DNA of 64,000 nucleotides from VFKI01 sp964647825 (GTDB lineage Bacteria; Pseudomonadota; Gammaproteobacteria; DSM-16500), in the NCBI GenBank assembly GCA_964647825.1, contig CAZYJL010000002.1:62001-126000 (forward strand). Direction: 5' to 3'. The translations under genes were made by a program, and so were the position numbers. Positions 8,829 to 15,376 of the stretch are shown here, piece by piece; the first letter of the stretch is position 1; each line of letters opens with the position of its first letter. A model generated the notes under the pieces. The model was given only the letters and a program-made list of their open reading frames with translations, did not search any database and was not told where the DNA came from.

Positions 8829-9528
8829 CAACATCCCCGGACACCATCATATCCTTGATGTGACTAATTGCCTGCGTCGGATTCAATCCTTTGGGACAAA
8901 CATCGACACAGTTCATAATACCGCGACACCGAAATACACTGAAAGGATCAGCCAACTCTGCTAAACGCGCAGACTTTTCTGTATCACGACTATCGGCCAA
9001 GAAACGATACGACTGCAATAAACCTGCTGGTCCCACAAATTTATCTGGATTCCACCAAAAAGAAGGACAGGCGGTTGAACAGCAGCCGCATAAAATACAT
9101 TCATATAAACCATCTAATTTCGCACGATCCTCAGGTGATTGTAACCGTTCTTTTGCTGGCACAGGCTGATCATTTTGCAACCATGGCTCGACACGCTCAT
9201 ATTGCTTATAAAAAGGCGTCATATCGACCAATAAGTCACGCTTGACAGGCAATCCAGGCAATGGACGAATGACAATAGGCTGCTTTAAATCCGCCAAACG
9301 TGTGGTACAAGCTAGCGAATTTTTGCCATTGATATTCATACCATCGGAACCGCATACACCTTCACGACAGGAACGGCGTAACGTCAAACTATCATCTTGT
9401 GTATTACGAATCGCTAACAACGCATCCAGCACCATAATGCAACGATGCGCCTCCGTATCCAGCGTAAATTCTTGCATATAAGGCTTTTCATCTTTCTCCG
9501 GATTATAGCGATAAATTGAAAAACGCAT
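8815..9528 (-). CDS. sdhB: Succinate dehydrogenase iron-sulfur subunit
   Basis: Carries electrons from the FAD of SdhA to quinone through three Fe-S clusters. The 237 residues match the family. The [2Fe-2S] ligands lie in SCREGVCGSDGMNING and LACTTR. The [4Fe-4S] and [3Fe-4S] ligands lie in CILCGCCSTACPSFWW and CRGIMNCVDVCPKGLNP. The frame extends two codons to a TTG at 9534, but ATG 9528 has GGAGGAG at good spacing. It follows sdhA after 15 nt and overlaps the start of sucA. Confidence 0.97.
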   Translation of the reverse strand: MRFSIYRYNPEKDEKPYMQEFTLDTEAHRCIMVLDALLAIRNTQDDSLTLRRSCREGVCGSDGMNINGKNSLACTTRLADLKQPIVIRPLPGLPVKRDLLVDMTPFYKQYERVEPWLQNDQPVPAKERLQSPEDRAKLDGLYECILCGCCSTACPSFWWNPDKFVGPAGLLQSYRFLADSRDTEKSARLAELADPFSVFRCRGIMNCVDVCPKGLNPTQAISHIKDMMVSGDVDENS

Positions 9529-9543
9529 CGTCAACTCCTCCGG

Positions 9544-11325
9544 CTATTCGCGTGCACGCAATTCAATGGGTGGCACTTCTAGGGGTTTCATATTAATTGG
9601 ACGTTCAGCAACGCGTCCATCAGAAAAATATAATAAATGTTTTAACCATTGCTGATCATTACGCTCAGGAAAATCAAAGCGCGCATGCGCACCACGGCTT
9701 TCTGTTCTTTCATTTGCCAGACGTGCCGTCGCATCCGCTGTATCCATTAGATTATCTAACTCAAAGGCTTCGATACGACTGATATTAAATTGCTGATTGT
9801 CATCTTGATATGCTGCTTGTTCAACACGTTCGCGCAAAGCTTGTAATTTTTTGAAGCCTTCTTGCATATTTTCTGCTGTACGAAAAACACCAAAATCATC
9901 CTGCATAATTTTTTGTAGCTCAACACGCAATGCTTCTAGATTTTCTTTTGGTTTTTGACCTTTTTGCTGCTGATGATTTGTTTCCCAACGTTTCACACGC
10001 GCCAAGGCAGCTTCAAAATCTGCTTCAGATGGCTCACGGAAACCAAGTCCTTCACGCACACTTTGTACGATATGAATACCTGCAGCGCGACCAAACACGA
10101 CCAAATCAAGCAAGGAGTTCGCACCTAACCGATTCGCACCATGCACCGATACACACGCACACTCACCCGCTGCATATAACCCTTCAACAATTTCATCATG
10201 CTGGTTATTTTCTCTCACTGTTAAAACACGCGCATGCACGTCTGTTGGAATACCGCCCATAATATAGTGGCAAGTTGGGATCACTGGAATGGGATCTTTG
10301 ACAGGATCAATTCCCGCAAATGTCATGGCTAAATCACGAATCCCTGGTAAACGTGTTTGAATAATTTCTTCGCCAAGATGATCTAATTTTAATAACACAT
10401 GATCTTTTTTCGGCCCACAACCGCGACCTTCGCGTATTTCAATCAACGATGAACGTGAAACCACATCACGACACGCTAAATCTTTCATGTGTGGCGCATA
10501 ACGTTCCATAAAACGCTCGCCATTGGCATTAATTAAATAACCGCCTTCGCCGCGACAGCCTTCTGTGACAAGCACACCCGCACCGTAAATACCCGTCGGA
10601 TGAAACTGCCAAAATTCCATATCTTGTAATGGGATGCCCGCGCGTAATGCCATACCGAAGCCATCGCCCGTATTAATATGCGCATTGGTCGTGGAATAAA
10701 AAATACGTCCGGCGCCGCCCGTTGCTAAGACCGTGGCACGTGCTTTCATAAAGACAAGCTCACCTGTCTCAATATTCATCACAAAAGCGCCAGCAATACC
10801 TTTGTCTGTACGCACAAGATCAGTGGCAAACCATTCATTGAAAAAAACTGCTTTTGCTTCAAGATTTTTTTGATATAACGTATGAAGCATCGCGTGACCG
10901 GTTCGATCTGCTGCACAACATGTGCGGCGTGCCTGCTCTTGACCATAATGGCGCGTTGCCCCACCAAAAGCGCGCTGATACACCTTGCCGTCTGGATTAC
11001 GCGAAAAAGGTAATCCCATATGTTCTAATTCGTAAATCGCCTCTGGCGCATTTTGACACATATACTCAATGGCATCTTGATCACCTAAGAAATCTGACCC
11101 AAGTACCGTATCGTACATATGCCAACGCCAATCATCATCACCATCAGTATTACCTAACGCAGCATTAATGCCGCCTTGCGCTGAGACAGTATGAGAGCGC
11201 GTTGGAAACACTTTAGAAACCACAGCTACATTTAAACCCGAACGAGCTAATTCAATTGATGTACGAAGGCCAGCGCCTCCGCCACCGATAATCAGGGCAT
11301 CAAATTCACGCGTCGCGAACTTCAT
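9544..11325 (-). CDS. sdhA: Succinate dehydrogenase flavoprotein subunit
   Basis: Oxidises succinate to fumarate at the inner face of the cytoplasmic membrane. The 593-residue product (588 in E. coli) has the FAD fold DALIIGGGGAGLR at its N-terminus and the histidine that binds FAD covalently in TRSHTVSAQGG. The substrate-site segment is HPTGIYGAG, and RLGANSLLDLVVFGRAAG lies in the C-terminal half. ATG 11325 is used rather than the upstream in-frame start at 11358: it has TGGAG upstream and gives MKFATREFDALIIGG. It lies next to the sdhD stop (11327). Confidence 0.97.
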   Translation of the reverse strand: MKFATREFDALIIGGGGAGLRTSIELARSGLNVAVVSKVFPTRSHTVSAQGGINAALGNTDGDDDWRWHMYDTVLGSDFLGDQDAIEYMCQNAPEAIYELEHMGLPFSRNPDGKVYQRAFGGATRHYGQEQARRTCCAADRTGHAMLHTLYQKNLEAKAVFFNEWFATDLVRTDKGIAGAFVMNIETGELVFMKARATVLATGGAGRIFYSTTNAHINTGDGFGMALRAGIPLQDMEFWQFHPTGIYGAGVLVTEGCRGEGGYLINANGERFMERYAPHMKDLACRDVVSRSSLIEIREGRGCGPKKDHVLLKLDHLGEEIIQTRLPGIRDLAMTFAGIDPVKDPIPVIPTCHYIMGGIPTDVHARVLTVRENNQHDEIVEGLYAAGECACVSVHGANRLGANSLLDLVVFGRAAGIHIVQSVREGLGFREPSEADFEAALARVKRWETNHQQQKGQKPKENLEALRVELQKIMQDDFGVFRTAENMQEGFKKLQALRERVEQAAYQDDNQQFNISRIEAFELDNLMDTADATARLANERTESRGAHARFDFPERNDQQWLKHLLYFSDGRVAERPINMKPLEVPPIELRARE

Positions 11326-11326
11326 T

Positions 11327-11674
11327 TCATACACTCCAGAGAATAAATAGCGTCGCAAGAAAAAATCCGATCAGTGCTAACAACACTGCCGCATTTAGGC
11401 AGGCGCGTATCCAGCCGCAATGTATATAGTCCGTTACCACTGTCCAAATACCAATCCATGCGTGCCAAAGTAACGATAAAAAAAATAAACCTGTTATGAC
11501 ACGCACAGTGAGGCTATGAAAGAGCCCATGCCATTCAGCATAAGAAAGACCTGGATGCATTGCAAAAAAAGCAACTAACGCAATGATACAAACTAGCAGA
11601 AACACAGCAGAAAAGCGTTGCACCAACCAGTCATTCAAGCCTTGTCGATTTGCGGCATATAATTTTTTCACCAT
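11327..11674 (-). CDS. sdhD: Succinate dehydrogenase membrane anchor subunit
   Basis: Small membrane subunit that, with SdhC, binds heme b and quinone and anchors SdhAB. The 115 residues hold three hydrophobic segments (about 20-40, 55-78 and 90-113). HAWIGIWTVVTDYI in the second segment fits the SdhD heme/quinone region (H..G...V..DY). The frame reaches a TTG at 11680, but ATG 11674 has AGGAAT upstream. That ATG lies inside the last codons of sdhC, so the two overlap by 7 nt. Confidence 0.93.
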   Translation of the reverse strand: MVKKLYAANRQGLNDWLVQRFSAVFLLVCIIALVAFFAMHPGLSYAEWHGLFHSLTVRVITGLFFLSLLWHAWIGIWTVVTDYIHCGWIRACLNAAVLLALIGFFLATLFILWSV

Positions 11675-12048
11675 AACCAAATTCCTGTGAGGACTGCGAG
11701 TAAAATACTAATAGCAAGCACGAGCATGGCGGAAACTCTTCCGCCTGCGAGCGACTCGCCAATACCAAGATCCATCAATAGGTGCCGAACACCCGCAACG
11801 GCATGGTATAAAAAAGCAGACAGCCCAACCCATAGTAAAAACTTAACCCACGGCGGTGAGAACAGCGACACCAGTGCGTCAAATTCATCTGCTGACGATA
11901 ACGAAAGACTAAACCCCCACAACATCAAAGGGATAAGCAGAAATAACAAAACGCCAGACAGCCTATGCAAAATTGAAACTATGGCTGGTATAGGAAAATG
12001 AATAGTAAAAAGATTCAGGTTAACAGGAGCTGTTTTTTTTGTGCTCAT
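11668..12048 (-). CDS. sdhC: Succinate dehydrogenase cytochrome b556 subunit
   Basis: Integral membrane heme b subunit of succinate:quinone oxidoreductase. The 126 residues show the family start PVNLNLFTIHFPIPAIVSIL, then HRLSGVLLF with the conserved H-R-x-S-G quinone-site motif. Three membrane segments follow, and the heme ligand is in FLYHAVAGVRHLLMDLG. It is the first gene of the leftward block. No strong Shine-Dalgarno is seen before ATG 12048. A good promoter lies 30-60 nt upstream. Confidence 0.95.
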   Translation of the reverse strand: MSTKKTAPVNLNLFTIHFPIPAIVSILHRLSGVLLFLLIPLMLWGFSLSLSSADEFDALVSLFSPPWVKFLLWVGLSAFLYHAVAGVRHLLMDLGIGESLAGGRVSAMLVLAISILLAVLTGIWLW

Positions 12049-12078
12049 TAGTGGCGATTTCCCCGAAAAAACACGTTA

Positions 12079-12107
12079 ATTATAGCTAGCGGACCTACCT
12101 AAAGCAA
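12079..12107 (-). promoter_or_regulatory. Promoter of the sdh-suc block
   Basis: On the minus strand TTGCTT (12107-12102), a 17-nt spacer and a perfect TATAAT (12084-12079) lie just upstream of sdhC. It is back-to-back with the gltA promoter; their -35 boxes are 3 nt apart, so a regulator bound here could affect both. Confidence 0.65.
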
Positions 12108-12110
12108 ACG

Positions 12111-12139
12111 TTGCGCTCACACCTAATAGTTTTTATAGT
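12111..12139 (+). promoter_or_regulatory. Promoter of gltA
   Basis: TTGCGC (12111-12116), a 17-nt spacer and TATAGT (12134-12139) precede the gltA ATG at 12163. The word GCAAACGT appears at both 12104-12111 and 12143-12150, which may mark a shared operator. Confidence 0.55.
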
Positions 12140-12162
12140 TGACGCAAACGTAGGAGGGGAAA

Positions 12163-13461
12163 ATGACGAGCGGAAGCAGAAAAACAGGTTCAGCAAAGTT
12201 AACAGCAAAAAACAAACACGTCACACTGGATATTCTCTCGGGCACCTTAGGACCGGATGTCATCGACGTCGGCCCACTTGTCAAAGAAGGTTTATTTACT
12301 TACGACCCAGGTTTTTACTCAACCGCCTCTTGTGAATCAGGCATCACGTTTATTGATGGTGACAAAGGAATTTTATTGTATCGCGGCTACCCTATCGAAC
12401 AACTCGCCTTACACTCCGACTTTCTTGAAGTCTGTTACTTGCTATTAAATGGCGAACTACCAACGACCGCCCAATACGATCAGTTTCGTCACGCTGTCAC
12501 GCATCACACTATGGTACACGAACAAATGCGCAACTTTTTTAATGGCTTTCGGCGCGATGCCCATCCGATGGCCATTATGGTGGGTGTCGTCGGTGCCTTA
12601 TCTGCTTTTTATCATGACACACTCGATATTCGTATCCCCGAACACCGCGAAACCTCTGCGCTACGCTTAATTGCAAAAATGCCGACCATTGCTGCCATGT
12701 GCTACAAATATTCGATTGGCCAGCCTTTTATGCAACCTCAAAACAGCATGAGTTACACAGAAAACTTTTTACACATGATGTTTGCAACACCCTGCGCAGA
12801 ATCCCGCCCCGATCCAGTTCTCGTGCGCGCCCTTGATCGCATTTTTATTTTGCACGCCGATCACGAGCAAAATGCCTCAACCTCGACCGTCCGACTTGCA
12901 GGCTCAACGGGTGCAAACCCTTTTGCTTGTATTTCTTCAGGTATTACAGCACTTTGGGGGCCCGCACATGGTGGCGCCAATGAAGCAGCTCTTGCGATGC
13001 TGCATGAAATCGGCGATGTGTCTCGCATTCCTGAATACATTGCACGCGCAAAAGATCCTAAAAGTAATTTTCGTTTAATGGGATTTGGACATCGCGTTTA
13101 TAAAAATTATGATCCACGCGCCAAAGTCATGCGTGACACCTGTTACGAAGTCTTAGAACGTGTCGGCGCCCATGACGATCCTATTTTTAAGGTTGCACTG
13201 GCTCTTGAAAAAATTGCGCTGGAAGATGAATATTTTGTCAGTCGCAAACTTTATCCCAATGTAGACTTTTATTCTGGTATTACACTCAGTGCCATTGGTA
13301 TTCCGTCTACGATGTTCACCGTTATTTTTGCCATGGCGCGTACGATTGGTTGGGTGGCGCATTGGAATGAAATGATCGGTAGCCCCTATCGTCTGTCTCG
13401 CCCAAGACAATTGTATACGGGACCGACAGAAAGAAATTATGTAGAACGAGAAGTGAGGTAA
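12163..13461 (+). CDS. gltA: Citrate synthase
   Basis: Condenses acetyl-CoA and oxaloacetate to citrate, the entry step of the TCA cycle. The 432 residues fit the hexameric, NADH-sensitive type II enzymes of Gram-negative bacteria (427 in E. coli). Visible are the N-terminal beta domain ending GDKGILLYRGYPIEQL, the active-site histidine regions LHADHEQNASTSTVR and GPAHGGANEA, and MGFGHRVYKNYDPRA. ATG 12163 follows TAGGAGGGG, a strong ribosome binding site. It is divergent from sdhC; an inverted repeat covers its stop codon. Confidence 0.97.
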   Translation: MTSGSRKTGSAKLTAKNKHVTLDILSGTLGPDVIDVGPLVKEGLFTYDPGFYSTASCESGITFIDGDKGILLYRGYPIEQLALHSDFLEVCYLLLNGELPTTAQYDQFRHAVTHHTMVHEQMRNFFNGFRRDAHPMAIMVGVVGALSAFYHDTLDIRIPEHRETSALRLIAKMPTIAAMCYKYSIGQPFMQPQNSMSYTENFLHMMFATPCAESRPDPVLVRALDRIFILHADHEQNASTSTVRLAGSTGANPFACISSGITALWGPAHGGANEAALAMLHEIGDVSRIPEYIARAKDPKSNFRLMGFGHRVYKNYDPRAKVMRDTCYEVLERVGAHDDPIFKVALALEKIALEDEYFVSRKLYPNVDFYSGITLSAIGIPSTMFTVIFAMARTIGWVAHWNEMIGSPYRLSRPRQLYTGPTERNYVEREVR

Positions 13462-13470
13462 CTCACTTCT
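13449..13470 (+). terminator. Hairpin over the gltA stop codon
   Basis: AGAAGTGAG (13449-13457), loop GTAA and CTCACTTCT (13462-13470) form a perfect 9-bp stem. The TAA stop straddles the loop. Only TTG follows, so it lacks a proper U-tract; it may be a 3'-end stabilising hairpin rather than a full terminator. Confidence 0.5.
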
Positions 13471-13471
13471 T

Positions 13472-13673
13472 TGTCATCCCGCGATTCATCCGCATATCTT
13501 TATACACAATGCATTAAACCAAGGTTGTCCTTTCGTTTTATGTTGTCTTTGCATCTAACACTGTCATCCCGCGGTTTATCCACGGGATCCAGAAAATGAT
13601 AGATAAAGAGATTGGATACCGCGCATAAAGCGCGCTATGACAAAGCAGACACAATGAATGAAACACTGTACTT
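13472..13673. repeat. Long family A element between gltA and the barrel protein gene
   Basis: It starts TGTCATCCCGCG, continues with TATCTTTATACACAATGCAT and a segment shared with 18053 and 60620, and then has a second TGTCATCCCGCGGTTTATCC core. It ends CGCTATGACAAAGCAGACAC followed by AATGAATGAAACACTGTA. It appears to be two partly overlapping family A units. No coding potential is seen in 13462-13711. Confidence 0.8.
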
Positions 13674-13711
13674 ATTAATGACATACCTATCAAAACCGCG
13701 CTTTTTATTTA

Positions 13712-14293
13712 TTAGCTATTCTGATCGCCTTTATACACTATCGCTGGTGCCGTATCACCGCCAAACAAGAACGTTATATGCGCAACTGCCGCGACATCAT
13801 TGATACCACCCGATAACGTATAGATATCACGCACATCGCCACCCAATGCAATCGACTCTGAAATAAAATATTGCGCACCAATCCCTGCATTCACATTGGC
13901 ATTATTCACCGTGTTACTTCCCTTCACAGGCTTTAAACTGGTCACCCCAATACCTGCTACCACATAAGGTTCAAGCAACCCTTTTTTTGCAAAACGATAC
14001 ACGCCATCTAGGGTATAAATAAAACCATGTACATGATTGGTCCAAGGTGGCGTACCTTTCCCTTCCGTATTAATGACATCCGTCACAAAAACAACACCCC
14101 ACCGAGAGGAAAAATCATAGCCTAAACGTATTTCAGGAATATCTGTATTTTGCAGATCTCTTTTTGCTGAAAAAATATAGTAACCTTGACCTACACCTAC
14201 TGTCACAGCACCGGGGCGATTTCCCGCATAAGCTGCTCCCATAAACGCAACAACAGAAGCTGCGACAACACACTTCATTGTTTTTTTCATCAT
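13712..14293 (-). CDS. Outer-membrane beta-barrel protein
   Basis: The 193-residue product starts with a clear signal peptide (MKKTMKCVVAASVVAFMGAAYA, cleavage about residue 23). Alternating short strands follow: VTVGVGQGYYIF, IRLGYDFSSRWGVVFVTDV, LEPYVVAGIGVTSL, NVNAGIGAQYFIS and AVAHITFLFGG. The strands LEPYVVAGIGV and GIGAQYFISESIALGGDVR are typical of OmpA/OmpW-type eight-stranded barrels. The exact family is not certain. The start has two adjacent ATGs (14293 and 14290) after AAGGAT. The upstream region holds a (TAAAAA)n repeat that could vary the promoter. Confidence 0.8.
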   Translation of the reverse strand: MMKKTMKCVVAASVVAFMGAAYAGNRPGAVTVGVGQGYYIFSAKRDLQNTDIPEIRLGYDFSSRWGVVFVTDVINTEGKGTPPWTNHVHGFIYTLDGVYRFAKKGLLEPYVVAGIGVTSLKPVKGSNTVNNANVNAGIGAQYFISESIALGGDVRDIYTLSGGINDVAAVAHITFLFGGDTAPAIVYKGDQNS

Positions 14294-14330
14294 GCTTTTC
14301 TATCCTTAAAAAAATCACTATTTAAAAAAA

Positions 14331-14364
14331 TAAAAATAAAAATAAAAATAAAAATAAAAATAAA
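14331..14364. repeat. Hexanucleotide tandem repeat (TAAAAA)5.7
   Basis: T recurs at exactly six-base intervals (14331, 14337, 14343, 14349, 14355, 14361), giving 5 full TAAAAA units plus TAAA. It lies 38-71 nt upstream of the barrel-protein ATG at 14293, where its promoter is expected, and just after the hemF stop (14374, minus strand). Slippage would change promoter spacing by whole units. Confidence 0.85.
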
Positions 14365-14373
14365 TACAAAAAA

Positions 14374-15297
14374 TCACACCCAAGCACGTGGCGGTAAAAA
14401 TTTTTCATATAACTCTGCTTCAGCTGAGCCAGTCACAGGGCGCCAATCATAATCAAAACGGACTAAAGGCGGCAGTGACATCAAAATTGATTCTGTTCGT
14501 CCACCCGATTGCAAACCAAATAACGTGCCACGATCATAAAGCAAATTAAACTCAACATACCGTCCACGACGATACTGCTGAAATAATTTTTCACGCTCAC
14601 CATAATCGTGTATTTTACGTTTTGCTAAAATAGGTTGATATGCTGCAATAAATGCATCGCCAACAGCATGTAAAAATTCAGACCCTTTTTCAAAACCCCA
14701 TGCATGTAAATCATCGAAAAAAATTCCGCCAATTCCACGCGCTTCTGCACGATGTTTTAAATAAAAATAGTCATCACACCATTTTTTGAAACGTGGATAG
14801 ACATCTGTCCCAAATGGCAAACACGCATCGCGCGCACATGTATGCCAATGCACGCAATCATCCACAAAACCATAATACGGTGTCAGATCGAATCCACCAC
14901 CAAACCAACTATGCACAGAACCATCTTGACGTGTAACGTATATAAATCTGACATTTGCATGGGTTGTTGGTACATAAGGATTACGTGGGTGCACGACGAC
15001 AGACACACCCATTGCTTCAAAAGCACACCCCGCTAAACTTGGATGACGCGCTGTCGCACTTGGTGCGAGTGCCGCTCCTTTGACGCGTGAGAAATTGACC
15101 CCTGCTTTTTCAATCACTTCGCCGCCGGCAAGAATACGCGTTTTACCGCCACCACCGGATGCATGCTGCCATAGATCTTCATGAAAGCGCTTACCGTTTT
15201 CTTCCGCTTCAAGCATGTGACAAATGCGCGATTGTAGCTCAATTAACCAATCCGAGAGCGCATCAACTTTATTAGATGAAAAATTTATGTCTGTCAC
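14374..15297 (-). CDS. hemF: Oxygen-dependent coproporphyrinogen III oxidase
   Basis: Converts coproporphyrinogen III to protoporphyrinogen IX in heme synthesis, using O2. Family motifs are ASGGGGKTRIL, HANVRFIYV, WFGGGFDLTPYYGF, GIGGIFFDDL, QQYRRGRYVEFNLLYDRGTLFGLQSGGRTESILMS in part, and the C-terminal Phe/Arg-rich ending. The frame stays open up to an ATG at 15378, which would give 334 residues against 299 in E. coli. I prefer GTG at 15297 (307 residues): it follows AAAGAG, gives VTDINFSSNKVDALSDW as N-terminus, and lies downstream of a good promoter at 15325-15353. The long form would overlap the acnA start. Confidence 0.93.
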   Translation of the reverse strand: MTDINFSSNKVDALSDWLIELQSRICHMLEAEENGKRFHEDLWQHASGGGGKTRILAGGEVIEKAGVNFSRVKGAALAPSATARHPSLAGCAFEAMGVSVVVHPRNPYVPTTHANVRFIYVTRQDGSVHSWFGGGFDLTPYYGFVDDCVHWHTCARDACLPFGTDVYPRFKKWCDDYFYLKHRAEARGIGGIFFDDLHAWGFEKGSEFLHAVGDAFIAAYQPILAKRKIHDYGEREKLFQQYRRGRYVEFNLLYDRGTLFGLQSGGRTESILMSLPPLVRFDYDWRPVTGSAEAELYEKFLPPRAWV

Positions 15298-15324
15298 GCA
15301 TATTCTCTTTGCAAAGGGAGCGCT

Positions 15325-15353
15325 ATAATACGCAACAAATTTCCTTACTTCAA
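15325..15353 (-). promoter_or_regulatory. Candidate hemF promoter, overlapping a forward TATAAT
   Basis: On the minus strand TTGAAG (15353-15348), a 17-nt spacer and TATTAT (15330-15325) precede the GTG of hemF. On the plus strand the same bases read TATAAT (15324-15329), which can serve acnA (ATG 15377), although its -35 is weak. The two -10 boxes overlap almost fully, so the two genes may compete for polymerase. Confidence 0.45.
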
Positions 15354-15376
15354 ACCACTTCCGGGAGAATTCATCC

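Noticed and set aside
13472..13673. CRISPR array
   Set aside because: The repeats are scattered single palindromic elements; no run of equal repeats with unique spacers and no cas gene is present.
14186..14452. Plus-strand frame with repeated Ile-Lys codons
   Set aside because: It is only the translation of the TAAAAA tandem repeat and the antisense of two real genes.
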